Assembly (NCBI GenBank): GCA_963691705.1
Contig: OY829545.1
Span: 38,117,475-38,181,474 of the forward strand
Direction: 5' to 3'
DNA: 64,000 nt
Source of the DNA: Viola odorata
Taxonomy: Eukaryota; Streptophyta; Magnoliopsida; Malpighiales; Violaceae
Notes under the pieces: model-generated
The model's input: the letters and a program-made list of their open reading frames with translations, nothing else
What the model was told of the DNA's origin: nothing
Database searches by the model: none
Translations under genes and position numbers: made by a program
Shown: positions 1 through 11,368 of the stretch, piece by piece
Layout of the letters: each line of letters begins with the position of its first letter
Position numbering within the stretch: position 1 is the stretch's first letter

Positions 1-39
1 ATTTTGCTAGAAGAAAATATTACTTTTGAGTGACGATCA
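1..39 (+). repeat. 3' end of the 5' LTR of the Athila element
   Basis: Positions 1-39 match 11055-11093 with one visible difference (position 11 a versus c) and end in the same TGACGATCA terminus. The rest of this LTR lies to the left of the window. Confidence 0.9.
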
Positions 40-44
40 AATTT

Positions 45-62
45 TGGCGCCGTTACCGGGGA
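45..62 (+). promoter_or_regulatory. Primer binding site, tRNA-Asp type
   Basis: Starts six bases after the LTR end with TGGCGCCGTTACCGGGGA, complementary to the 3' end of plant tRNA-Asp except for one A where the usual Athila site has G. It primes minus-strand DNA synthesis. Confidence 0.85.
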
Positions 63-93
63 TTGACGGTTCTAATATTTTGTTTTTCCTTGT

Positions 94-1980
94 ATGACCA
101 GGAGATCTGCTTTAGATCTACTGCCTTACGATCCAGAGCTCACTAGGACAGAAAGAGAACTCCGGAGGCAAGCCAGAGGATTATCTTCTCTCTGGAGTAG
201 AGCTCCTGTCCCTCTTCTCGACAGAAACCTTTCAGATCTTGATACTCTTCAAAGCCTGTTTCAGGAAGAAATCGCATCTTTACATCGAGCCCTCGACAGT
301 GTTGAGTCTATCCAGCCCCCGACATCTGAAATGGAAGATCCACCACCACCTCCTCCTGGAGGAAATGAGGACGTAGTTCCTCCTATTGCTCAGGCCATCG
401 ATGATCTTAATGCCGCCCCAGAAGTGCCAAGTAGCTGCATCGATTGGCCTGAAGTACCTCACAACTGGACTCTCAAGTCCGCTGTCATGCACCATCTCTC
501 TATTTTTTGAGGTGCTACCAAGGAAAATCCTCATCGCCATCTTCAGCAACTCCATTCTATTTGCGAGGCAATGAAACCTACGAATGTCAGTATCGAGCAG
601 GCCAAGCTCCGAGCTTTTATGTGGTCACTCAAAGATTTTGCCCTCGACTGGTTTTATGATCTCCCTCCACGTTCGATCCACTCATAGGCTGAGATGACAA
701 AAGCTTTCACGGATAAGTACTACCCTGCATCTAGGGCGATGGTAACAGTCAAGCAACTTGTATCTATTCTTCAGAAAGAAGACGAAACCCTTGACCAGTA
801 CTATGAACGCTTCAAGCGTATGCAAGCCTTGTGTCCCTCTCATAACCTGACCGAGCACGGTCTTATTCAGTATTTCGCCAAAGGACTGAGACCTCATGAT
901 AAAGCCTTGTTGCATGCAGCCGCTAATGGATCCCTTAGTGCTCTCACTCCAGCTGCCGCCAAGGCCATAATTGAGCTCATGGCCAAAAATGCCATTCTAT
1001 TGGGAGGGGCAAGTAGCGACCAGAGTGCTCAGGTAGCCGCTATGCAAGGGCAACTGACTTCTATCCAGGGCATGCTACATACCATGACGTCTCAACAGCC
1101 GATCCAGGTCAAGGCATGCCAAATTTGCAATTACACGGATCACCCCACGGATGCTTGTCCTCATATCCCGGACGAGATCCAAGTGAATGCCGCTGGGTAT
1201 TACAATTCACCCCCTGGCCAGAACTACAACCAGGGCTGGAAACAACCAAGCCAAGGGTGGGTACCCAGCCCTCAACAGCCAAACTCTAATCAACAACAAC
1301 ATCCTTATGGTAACCACCCCCCTCCTCTCAACATGCAGTACTTTAAACCTCGACCACCGTACCCTAACCGGCAATACCAACCCCCACCACAAACAAATCA
1401 ACCTTTTCCTTCACCTCCACCACCTGAAGATTGCACTAAATACAAAGACATCATCACGGAAATGCAAAAGCAGATGGGTACTATGGCAGTCGAAATGAAA
1501 GAATTAAGGAACAGAGGCAGGCTCCCTGGACAAACCGAAGCAAACCCCAAGCACGAGGCTTGCGCTGTCACTCTCCGCAGTGGGCGTGAATTGCCATCTA
1601 GAGTGAGTCCAGATCTCGACGCCGAACAAACAGTCGAGCCCGGGATTAAGCCAAGAAAAAATGAGACGATTCCAGATGTCATGATTGACAGAATACGATC
1701 TCCTAGAGGTTCTCCGAGGAATGACAAGAAGCCCCCAGAATTCACTCAAGAATATATCCATAAGATCCTTGAGCCTCCATTTCCCCAACAGTTGGTCAAA
1801 TCGAAAAAGGGGAAGGATGACCGAGAGATATTTGATATGTTCAGTAAGGTTCTTGTCAATATCCCTTTGATTCAAGCAATAAAAAATGTGCCCCGTTATG
1901 CCAAGTTCCTCAAAACTCTTTGCACCAACAAATGCCATTTGGCCGGGGTCAACAAGATAAGTGTGGGAGCAAACGCTACT
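94..1980 (+). pseudogene. Athila gag region
   Basis: Encodes the capsid/nucleocapsid part of the polyprotein, which packages the element RNA in cytoplasmic particles. The retrotransposon gag core lies at about 610-960 (motifs LDWFYDLP and QYFAKGLRPHDK). A proline- and glutamine-rich linker (1190-1430) follows the zinc knuckle at 1117-1158, an intact CX2CX4HX4C (CQICNYTDHPTDAC). Stops at 508 and 685 interrupt the N-terminal half; the second replaces a position usually Trp. From 694 the frame is open to the protease. The gag/protease border is only approximate. Confidence 0.85.
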
Positions 1981-1989
1981 GCCCATATC

Positions 1990-4314
1990 CAAAAGAAATT
2001 GCCTCCAAAATGTAAACATCAGGGTATGTTTGTTATTCCATGTAAGATTGGATCGATCGAACTTGGAAAAGCTATGTGCGATCTAGGCGCCGACATAAAC
2101 GTTATGCCTTTGACAGTTTATAATAGTCTAGGCCTGGGTCCATTGAAGAAAACCTGCCTTGTTATCTAGTTGGCCGACCGATCCATTGTCCACCCTGAAG
2201 GTATTCTAGAAGATGTCCTCGTGCAAGTAGGAGATTTTCTATACCCCGCTGATTTTTATGTTATTATCATGGCTGAAGGAGAATCAACCAAGCCTTCGGA
2301 TATTCTCCTTGGACGCCCGTTTCTCGCCACAGCGCATGCCAAGATTGATGTTCATGATGCATCGATTACTCTCGAATTTGATGGCAAGATCATTAAGTTT
2401 GATATGATTGAAGTTATGCGACATCCTACTGATTTTGCCAGCGTTAACTTCGTCGATGTTATTGACTCCTGTGTTGAGGATGTTTCCAATCCAGCCCTGG
2501 ACAACCCCCTCCAACTTGCCCTCGAGAAAAGTATTACTTCGGAAGCACTCGAAGGGATTTCCATCGCGCAAGTTACCACTCCAGAACTTTATGCTGTGGT
2601 CGCATCCCTTGATGCTCTACCTATTGATCATTCGACATCTCCAGCCCTCGCTCCCTATAGTGCTGAGCATGTCAAGCTTCCTTCTTCTATCATTCAAGCT
2701 CCCGCCCTGGACTTGAAAGAACTACCTTCACACCTGAAGTATGCCTATCTTGGTGACAACAAGACCCTTCCAGTGATTGTCTCGAACAAATTAAGTGAGA
2801 AGGAAGAAACGGAATTGATCGATCTATTGAAAGAATATAAGCAAGCTATCAGCTGGACTATTGCCGATATCAAGGGCCTGTCTCCAGCCCTGTGCACCCA
2901 CCGAATCTATCTTGATGATACCAACAAAACAGTTCGTCAGCCTCAACGTCGGTTGAACCCTCCCATGATGGAAGTAGTGAAGAAAGAAGTGCTGAAATTA
3001 TTAGATGCTGGTGTCATCTACCCCATATCTGATAGCCCCTAGGTCAGCCCTATCCAGGTCGTGCCAAAGAAATCTGGCATTACCATCACTCCAGGCCAAG
3101 ATGGTGAATCCATCCCAATCCGAATCCAAAATAGCTGGAGAGTGTGTATTGACTATCGGCGTCTCAACGCTGCCACAAGAAAGGATCATTTCCCGCTTCC
3201 ATTCATCGACCAGATATTGGAACGTCTCGCGGGCAAGACACACTACTGCTGTCTAGACGGCTATTCTAGATTCCATCAGATTCCAGTTGCTCTGGAGGAC
3301 CAGGAAAAGACCACCTTTACTTGCCCTTTTGGAACCTTCGCGTATCGCCGAATGCCCTTTGGTCTTTGTAACGCCCCCGCTACTTTCTAGCGCTGTATGA
3401 TGAGTATCTTCTCAGAATTCGTCGAGGACGGTATCGAGGTCTTTATGGATGACTTCACGGTATATGGGAATTCTTTCCACGAATGCATCTCCAATTTGAG
3501 AAAAGTCTTGCGCCGATGTGTTGAGACCAGCATAGTCCTGAACTTTGAAAAATGCCACTTCATGGTCGATCGAGGTCTCGTCCTTGGTCACATTGTATCC
3601 AGCAAGGGAATCGAAGTTGATAAGGCCAAAGTTAAGGTGATTGAATCCCTTCCATACCCATCCAGTGTGCGGGATATTCGTTCCTTCCTCGGACATGCTG
3701 GGTTCTATCGACGCTTCATTAAGGACTTCTCGAAAATCTCCAGGCCCGTGTGCCGACTATTGCAAAAAGATGTGGAGTTTCTATTCGATGAAGAATGCAA
3801 GGCTGCGTTTGATTTGCTGAAAAGCAAACTCATTTCTGCTCTTATCATTCGAGCCCCCGACTGGACCCTTCCATTTGAAATTATGTGTGATGCAAATAAC
3901 CAGGCCCTGGGCGCCGTTTTGGGTCAGAAGAAAGACAAAGAAACCTATGTTATCTATTACGCATCTAAACTTCTGGATCCAGCCCAACAGAATTACACCA
4001 CTACCGAAAAAGAGCTCCTGGCGGTTGTCTATGCCCTGGACAAGTTCCGCCAATATCTCCTTGGGACTCATGTTATAGTGTATTCTGATCATTCTGCTCT
4101 CCAGTGCTTGTTGACCAAGGCTGATGCCAAGCCACGTCTCATAAGATGGATCCTCTTGCTCCAAGAATTTGATATTTTAATCAAGGACAAGAAAGGATGC
4201 GAGAATCTTATGGCCGACCATCTCAGCAGGCTTCCAGCCCAAGACAACAATTCCAAGGAACCCATCCGAGATACCTTCCCGGATGAGTACCTTTGTCTAG
4301 CCCAAGCTGTTTAG
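1990..4314 (+). pseudogene. Athila protease, reverse transcriptase and RNase H region
   Basis: The aspartic protease motif CDLGADINVMP lies near 2078-2110; Athila proteases often carry DLG rather than DSG or DTG. RT starts around 2860 (HRIYLDD) and shows the fingers block (WRVCIDYRRLNAAT), the palm block (MPFGLCNAPATF) and the catalytic FMDD at 3442-3453. RNase H follows with its acidic positions (IMCDANNQ, TTEKELLAVVYALDKF, VIVYSDHSA). Stops at 2167, 3040, 3388 and 4312, all TAG, cut the region into pieces of 290, 109 and 305 codons. Catalytic residues are otherwise kept, so decay is by nonsense changes rather than loss of the core. Confidence 0.9.
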
Positions 4315-5616
4315 TACCCATGGTTCTCAGATATAGCTAACTTTTGTGCCACTGGATCTTTTCCAGCAGATGCTTCAGCTTCAGAGCGAACTCGCATTCA
4401 GAAGCAGTCCAAGTATTACATATGGGATAGCCCATATCTCTGGAAACATTATTCAGACCGGATCGTTAGGCGGTGTGTTACACTTGATGAAGTGCCCTCG
4501 ATCCTAAGATTCTGTCATTCCTCAACAGAAGGAGGCGACTTTGCATCAAAGAAGACGGCCCTCAAGGTGTTGGAGGCTGGATTCTATTGACCCTCAGTCT
4601 TTAAGGATAGCTACATATATTGTGCATCCTGCCCTAGATGCCAGGTCACGGGTAATATAGGTGCACGGAACCAGATGCCCTTGACGAGCATTATCTCTTG
4701 CGAAATCTTTGATCTATGGGGCATCGACTTCATGGGCCCGCTTCCGAACTCCCATGGTAACACGTATATCCTCCTTGCTGTGGACTATGTCTCGAAATGG
4801 ATTGAGGCCAAGGCCACTAGGACTGATGATTCCAAAGTGGTAGTCGAGTTCTTGCGCACCAACATCTTTAGCCGGTTCGGAGTCCCTAGAGCACTCATCA
4901 GCGACCGCGACACTCATTTCTGTAACCGTGTTGTAGCATCTCTATTGACCATGTATGGAGTCACCCATCGGGTGTCCATAGCTTACCACCCCCAGAAAAA
5001 TGGTCAGGCAGAGGTGTCTAACCGGGAGATTAAAGCAATCTTGGAAAAAATGGTCAACCAGTCCCGAAAGGATTGGAGTCTGAAGCTAGACGATGCTCTT
5101 TGGGCATACCGTACAGCCTACAAGACCCCGATTGGGATGACCCCTTATCGCCTTGTCTATGGTAAGCCATGCCACTTACCCGTCGAGATCGAACACAAAG
5201 CTTTTTCGGCAATTCGCAAGGTTAACATGGATCCAGGCCAGGCCGGGTAGCAACGCCGCTTACAAATTCAAGAGCTCGAGGAGCTCCGAAGCGACGCCTA
5301 TGAGAATGCCCTGATTTACAAGGGTAAGACCAAGGACTACCATGACAAGATGCTGACACCAAAGTTCTTCGAAATTGGCCAGAAAGTTCTACTCTACAAG
5401 TCCCGGTTGAGACTCTTTGCGGGCAAGCTGAAATCCAAATGGACTGGTCCCTACCTAGTCACTACTGTTTTTGATCATGGCGTTGTCGAGATCCAGAGCA
5501 TGGATACAGGAGTGTTATTCAAAGTCAATGGCCATAGGCTCAAGCCCTACTACGAAGGATTTCGTCCCTTCACCATCGACAAGATGGGGTTGGAGGATCC
5601 TCCCATCCCGACCTAG
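4315..5616 (+). pseudogene. Athila integrase region
   Basis: The N-terminal zinc-binding segment (about 4490-4650) keeps the CX2C pair but has Asp where the second His usually stands. The core has the catalytic triad D-D-35-E: Asp in GIDFMGP at 4726, Asp in LISDRD at 4903, and Glu in GQAEVSN 36 residues later. The C-terminal segment (KWTGPYLV, near 5440) resembles the usual DNA-binding end. A TGA at 4588 and a TAG at 5248 break the frame. Integrase inserts the element cDNA into chromosomal DNA in the nucleus. The frame ends at a TAG (5614-5616) before a T-rich spacer. Confidence 0.88.
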
Positions 5617-6187
5617 ACTCCGTTGAGAAAGTCCAGGCCTGGATGTCAATACCAAGGCCAACTGAACGGGCATCCCGCATGCCGTTCCCCTCTCTTTCCC
5701 TTCTCTTTATTTTCTTGCCCTGAACATGCATTTAATTTCCTGCCTGATTGTATAATTTATGCCCATGCATGCATTTTTTTTTAATTAATGTGAATTTAAT
5801 TTGTTTCTCTTTTTCCCATACATGCCATTAATTTCCTTGTTTCCTTTCCATGTTTATCCATTTATTATTTTTATTTTTATTTTCCCTCTTTCCCTTTTCT
5901 CTTTTCGTCTTCATATGCATTTGAAATTTGAATTCACTTACCTTTTTACAGGAGGACACTGACAAGGGGCGCTACGCCAAACCCCAGCGTGCCACGTCAA
6001 CGCTGTGTCAGACGCAGATCGCGTCTGACAGCGTGATTCCTTCCATCCGTCTCTATCTCTTCCCATCCCTCCCCCTTTTTACGCCTTGTCAGCCTCACTT
6101 CTCTCACATATCCCTTTCACCCAAACAACTCACCATCTCTACCACCTCTTTCTTCTCTCTTTTTCACCTCACCACCAACCTTTCACC
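5617..6187 (+). other. Spacer between pol and env-like ORF, with likely 3' splice site
   Basis: Pyrimidine-rich, non-coding. A strong plant acceptor, CTTTTTACAG followed by GAGG, ends at 5951, 237 bases before the env-like ATG. Athila-type env-like ORFs are thought to be expressed from spliced subgenomic RNA, so this could be the acceptor; that role is an inference. Confidence 0.55.
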
Positions 6188-8040
6188 ATGGTAAGAGTGA
6201 AGAAGATGGCCTACAGAAACACCTCTGGCTCCAGCCCCAACGCTCCACCTCATAGCCCCGTGGTTTCTTCTTCCTCCACTACACATGGTGAAAACCCATC
6301 TCCTTCACCCTCTCTCACTCTACCTCCACCTACTACTCCCACCTCACAACCTCCAGCCACCGAGTCCGCTGCCGATTCTCCTAGAAAGGAGCCCGACGCC
6401 ACTATTGCCATTCCTCAACTCTCACCCATGACCAGATCCGGCAAATCCATGGCTCCAGTGCGTCACCCCACCACCAAAAGCTCTTGCCCCACGAAAGCCA
6501 AGGCCTCTCCCGCGGCCAAACGTGAACTCATGGTGTCGAAGGTGCTGAAAGAGGTTCTCATCTCTGGATCTGATGGGGAAACTGAATCCCCTGGTTATGA
6601 GGTTGCCCCAAAGCTTGAAGTTGAAGAGAAGGACGTCATGGATATCAGTGGCGATGGAAGAGAAGAAGGAGAGGACGTTGAGGGCGCCAGCGAAGAGGCG
6701 ACCGAGTCTGGCCCAGCTGAGCAAACCCCTGAGCCCAAATCCACGGCGAAAGCTCCACCAGCGCCGGAGGATGAACCCACTCTGACTACCCAGAAGTGCA
6801 AAGCACCACCATCCAGCAAGGGGAAAGCCAAGGTCTCGACTGCCAAAAGGCCAAGCCCTCTATCGAGGTCTCGACACCGTCTTCCGCGTCCACCCCTCAA
6901 CCTTCCCAGGTGACTTCTATCCCTTCTGCTGGTTGGGTTAAGTTTAATGACAAGTCGTCTTTAGATAGGCTGCCTGTGTTGCTCCCGAAAGGCGTGCGCC
7001 CTTGTGCACGCCTGGATATGAGTTTTCTTGAAAAGATGCATGTAGGGTCACGAGTTAAGGAGTTTATTGCCAATATTGGGTGGGAAGTGTTGTTCTTCCT
7101 CGAGCATCCGAACTTTGTCGAGCTCTCTCTAGGGTTCTTTACTTCATTTTGGACTGTCTCTGAGCATTTTAAGTCTAGAGGTAAGACTGCCCCTAATTTG
7201 TCTGCCCCGGAAGCTATTAGTTTTAGGTTGATGAAAAGATGGCTCCCCATGTCTATTGATGAATTTAACTGTGCCTTGGGTTTTGTTACTGCTTCTGATT
7301 TGAGCTCTGATACATATACATCTGCTTTGACTAATTATCCTGTTGACTTTGATGGTAATTCGGCATTTCGGGAGCTAACTGGCAATCCCAATGCCACCTT
7401 TAGCCCAAAATCGGCCAAAGCTCATGAAATCACTGATCCTTGCCTGCACATCTTGCACCGATATCTGGCCCTTACCTTCGCAGGTAAGCATACTTCTTCA
7501 GGCCAGCTGTCGTTGCAAGAATTGTTCTTTTTATGGTGCATGTATAAAAAACGTAGAGTTAACTTAGGCTTTTGGGTTGCCACCACTGTCACTGGTATTC
7601 AAAACAATAGTCGAGGCCCCGCCTTTGGTTCTCTTATCACTCTGCTTGCCATTAATTTGCGTGGTCTCGACCTTGCTAAGCATAGCTCTTTAACCCTTGT
7701 CCCGGACATGGTTCTGGACCTCAGAACTCTTGACCGAATAGGGCACCTTTGTCTCTCACGCAAAGTTTTGACTTTCAGTACAGTTTGCACCAGCCAGAGA
7801 GAGCAAGTTTTTGGAGCAAAGCACGGTGGCAAGTTTACTTGGCCTTCAGAAGCGCAATCTTCTACTCAACATCCTCCAGACCCAGCTAGTAGTTCCCGCC
7901 CAGCAGCGACCCCAGCCCCCGATATCACTCCTATGTCCATCAATGCTCCAGCCCTTGAAAGGCTCCTCCACACAATCCTTACTGAACTCCGCAGTCTGAC
8001 TACTAAAGTCGCGCGCCGCAATCTTCCCCCCCCCCATTAA
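6188..8040 (+). pseudogene. Athila env-like / ORF-1 type protein, one frameshift
   Basis: The ATG at 6188 lies in good context (accATGg) and opens a Ser/Pro/Lys-rich, acidic N-terminal half (to about residue 215). The reading then has to move to another frame near 6830-6850 to continue through 6900-8040. The second half holds the conserved block known from Athila ORF-1 and 'putative plant transposon protein' families: a segment around 7010-7140, then RWLPMSIDEFNCALGF (7237-7284). The length, about 617 residues if continuous, fits Athila env-like ORFs. Neither half shows a clear signal peptide or transmembrane helix, so an envelope role is positional inference. The single indel is the only break. 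Confidence 0.82.
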
Positions 8041-9544
8041 TCCCGCCCTGAACAATCGTTCCACCCTCGTGGAGGGTTTTAAATTTCTGTCTTGTACTCT
8101 TCTTTAAATTTGAACTTTTTGTGTTTGTGTGCCCTTCTCGCATTGAGGACAATGCGAAGCCTGTGGGGAGGGACTTTATCCTTGCTTGCTTTTTAATTTT
8201 TGTGTGTGAACGCATGTTTATTTTCATGTTTGTTGCATGATTGCATGATGCGGATTTTCTCGAATTTTCTCGGATTTGCTATCTTTTTGCACTGCCAGTT
8301 TTGTTTTAAAACCCCCAAAGGCATAGACACACACTTCCAGCTTGCGCACATGAAAAAGGTCCTTTTTATCAGTGTAGGCCTAGTCACGCACTCTTTGCCT
8401 GTTGCCCCTTATGTCCACATCTAGGTCTGGATAGTTGCAATAAAAATTGAACCTTGTGAGCATGATTGAGCCTCAACGATATATTTTTGTTCATGTGTGA
8501 ATAGTTGCATGGCTTAGCAAAGCACTAAATTTGCATGATATCCCTGGGTGCGGACACCATTAGTCATAGGAAAGCGTCGAAAAGACAAAAGACTTTGTAA
8601 AAATTTCTTTTTGCTTCTCTTCTTTGTTTTTTGCCATCTTCTTCTCTCCATCTCTAGACCCCGACACCCCCCCTTCTCACCCTATTTTCTTAACCATTTG
8701 AGCTGATTCATTCATCTTTTCCTTGGCAGATGAGGTAGAGTTCGAAGAGGGCAATGTCGAGGGCTAGACAACACAACCAAGCCGAAGTGTGGGGAAGATT
8801 CATTAAAATCGCAGTGCTGAAAGCAGGAAAAAGGGCCAGCAGCATCAGAATGGAAAAAATGGAAGCAATAGCAAAAATGTCTCGCCCTAGCCATGAGAAA
8901 TCCAAGCATGCAAGGTTTGTAGCCTCTTCCCAAAAAAAAAAAAATAAGGATCGAGGCACGAACATAAGTGAGCAAAGAACCTGCCAGCATATTATCAAAG
9001 AAAGAAACTCCCCTCTCTAGAAGAAGTACCAGTTGTCTAGCCCTCATCCTCCGTCCAGCCCTCGACGAGTGCTACCTCGCCAATTTGCTTCTTTCAGCCA
9101 AGGAAACATTCTGGGTTTCATTTCATCTCTCATCTCTTCCTTAGCCACCTCTTTCACTGTTCTTTCTTTCCCCCTATTGCAAAGTCTTTTAGATCGAATG
9201 ATTGCCTATACATGTGGATCGCTACTCGGATTGATGTGCAAATTGTGTGTTCTGTTGTGTCATTGCATTAGTTTGAGTGACTTAAACACATGACCCTGCT
9301 TATGAGAGCGAGTGTAAACACGACCTATGAGGATTGCTTCTGTTTGGGCCTGGATGTGGAAAAGTTTAATCTCTAAGGTCGTTATCCTTTTGGTTTAACA
9401 CAGGTGTGCATCTAGGCAAGGTCTGTTGTGTCGCAGCTTGGTCTGATCCTAAGGATCCTTGCTCTTGTGTCTCGTTGGATGTGTGTCGTGTGAGTCTTGG
9501 GGTGGTTTTAAGTTTTGATTTATGCTCGAGGGCGAGCATTGAGC
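8041..9544 (+). other. Athila 3' untranslated region
   Basis: No supported coding sequence over 1.5 kb. It holds two polypurine-tract-like motifs, TGTGGGGAGGGA (8162-8173) and AGTGTGGGGAAGA (8786-8798), each following a GAGGRCAATG-type phrase, in addition to the true tract at 9545. A run of A (8933-8944) and T-rich tracts are present. Confidence 0.7.
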
Positions 9545-9554
9545 AGTGTGGGGA
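9545..9554 (+). promoter_or_regulatory. Polypurine tract of the Athila element
   Basis: AGTGTGGGGA directly before the TG that begins the 3' LTR; it primes plus-strand DNA synthesis. Confidence 0.8.
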
Positions 9555-11093
9555 TGTTTGATATGCGTGTGTTTTCTAGATATTTTCCCTCAAATTTTGT
9601 ATGTTTTCCCTCCTTGATGCTACTAACTTGCTCTGTTTTCAATACTTTTGCCAGATCTAGCCCTGGAGGAGAAAAAGACAGAAAGCACACGCTTTGGGAT
9701 GGAATTGAGCAGCTTTTGAAGTCTCCCAGTCTTCGTCGCGGCCTAGACGTATTTCCTCAGTCGAGCCCTAGACGCGCGCATTCATGTCCAGCCCTGGACT
9801 ATCTGTGAAGCCGAAAAGTGCTGCGTTTTGCCGTCAATCAGAAGCCGCACGTGCTTGCAATCCTCCTTGGAGTGCACGAAGAGAGACACCAGCAAGATTC
9901 CTCTCTGATCCCTTTTGAGCGTCCTAGGAATATTCTCCCTGGGATGTGGTCCAGCCCAGCTGTCCCTTTCCTCCCATTTTGTCCTCTTCCCTTAGCTCGA
10001 TTTGTCCTCTAGTTAGCTTAGGGTTGTATATAAATAGTAACTTTAGGATTTTTAGGGTAAGCAACATTGGTAGGAGGCAGAAATCAGCATACTTTCTATT
10101 TTTCTCCCTTCTTTGGGATTTGTTCCTCCATCTTCAAGTTGTAGCCGCCGGCCTGCCTTACTCTTTCACCAGAGCTTTTCAGCTCCGGCTGGTATTTAAT
10201 AGTTTTCTTCCCATTTTCTTGTTTTCCCTTTTATGCTTGCTATTGAATCTATTTATATTTATGTTATTATGAGTATGAGTAGCTAGATCTCTTCGTCTTA
10301 GCAAAGGTTTTTCCAAGGGTTGCAAGGGTAGTTGTGAAGCCTTAATATTCTTCATAAACTCTTATGCGTGTATTTAATCTCTTGCGATTTTACTCTCATA
10401 TTGCACTGGTTCTATAGAAGCCTGATCAACTGCTGTATTTTCCTTTGTAATTACTGCCATTTCTTTAGAATCAGTAGGTACCTAGCCCGGAGTCATCAGG
10501 TTGCTGGTCCAATCCGGCTAGGGCTGGAGGTTAACTAGGGTGGATCTAACAACGTCTTGCCCTAGACGTGTCTTCCTCCACTTCATGGGCCTCTAGATCT
10601 CCCCATAAACGAACCTTGGGGAAGGACGGAGTGTCAAGGTCTCTCCCATAAGCGTACCTTGGGCGAGACTTCTCTTACAAAGGTAGACAGGAGGCCTAAG
10701 CGTACCTGACCTCTATAGCACGTCTGCATTGTGAGAGTGGAATATCCTTGAGCTGATGACCAACTAGGCCTAGACGCAACCCGTGGAATCACTTTGCTAA
10801 GACTCTTTCCTATCATCTGATTTACCCCTTTTGTGATACTGTTTTATTGCCTTTAGATAATTTTTACTTTATTTAGTTCAATTGTTAGCTTTAGTATCCA
10901 AATCTCACTGGTTAATTTCATTAGCCACCCCAAACCCCCCCCCCCCCCCTAGTGTTACTTGTTACTGTTTGGACCTGGACATACACTACTAACAGAATAT
11001 TACCATTAATCCTTGTGGTTCAACTCTGATTTGCCCTATACACATTTATTGTGCATTTTGCTAGCAGAAAATATTACTTTTGAGTGACGATCA
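9555..11093 (+). repeat. 3' LTR of the Athila element (1539 bp)
   Basis: Begins TGTTTGATA and ends TGACGATCA (TG...CA). Its last 39 bases match the LTR remnant at 1-39. It contains a TATA box near 10027 and a C homopolymer near 10930. No ORF in it is supported. Confidence 0.9.
10027..10036 (+). promoter_or_regulatory. TATA box of the Athila LTR promoter
   Basis: TATATAAATA, about 470 bases into the LTR, a usual position for the U3 promoter. Start of transcription would be some 30 bases downstream. Confidence 0.6.
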
Positions 11094-11366
11094 CCGCTTT
11101 TTGCTTTTATTGCTATTTATTTAAAAATCAATTTGGAATAGGTAACACTAGTGAACCTTTGTCATTTTTTGTTTCTTTCTAATGAAATTGCATTTTTGAA
11201 TTTTTGAATTGTGCCATTCCTAATATAAAATTTTGGCTCCGCCACAAAGTATACTTCGCAATTCTATCACATCCCACTTATCAATAATAGTGATGTCATT
11301 AATTAAAATCAACCTTTCATCCACTTTCCTAAAGTTCAGTGACATGCTCATGCATGATATCAGAAC
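11094..11366. other. Short spacer with a possible hAT terminus remnant
   Basis: AT-rich sequence between two elements. At 11228-11245 the phrase AAATTTTGGCTCCGCCAC resembles the right end of TTF-type hAT elements (complement GTGGCGGAGCC, usual terminus CAGTGGCGGA). No partner end is seen, so this is at best a remnant. Confidence 0.35.
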
Positions 11367-11368
11367 TA

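Larger units (their letters stand above)
94..5616 (+). pseudogene. Athila gag-pol polyprotein, one reading frame with eight internal stops
   Basis: The first ATG after the primer site (94) opens a frame that can be followed to 5616 with no frameshift. Stops occur at 508 (TGA), 685, 2167, 3040, 3388 and 4312 (TAG), 4588 (TGA) and 5248 (TAG). Domain order is gag with zinc knuckle, protease, reverse transcriptase, RNase H, integrase, the Ty3/gypsy order. Most stops fall at positions that are Trp or Gln in the family, consistent with C-to-T changes on either strand. No active polyprotein can be made, but the residual frame is well preserved, so the insertion is only moderately old. Confidence 0.92.
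1..11093 (+). mobile_element. Athila-lineage Ty3/gypsy LTR retrotransposon, 5' LTR mostly outside the window
   Basis: The first 39 bases match the last 39 bases of the LTR at 9555-11093, so the window opens at the end of the 5' LTR. In order follow a tRNA-Asp-type primer site (45-62), a gag-pol frame (94-5616), a spacer, an env-like ORF (6188-8040), a long untranslated stretch, a polypurine tract (9545-9554) and the 3' LTR. This order, the primer type and the extra ORF between integrase and 3' LTR are hallmarks of Athila. Stops and one frameshift make the copy non-autonomous. The target duplication cannot be checked because the 5' LTR start is not visible. Confidence 0.93.

Noticed and set aside
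8712..9047. Overlapping frames on both strands of the Athila 3' UTR
   Set aside because: Short, overlapping antisense readings without domain similarity, between two polypurine-like motifs.
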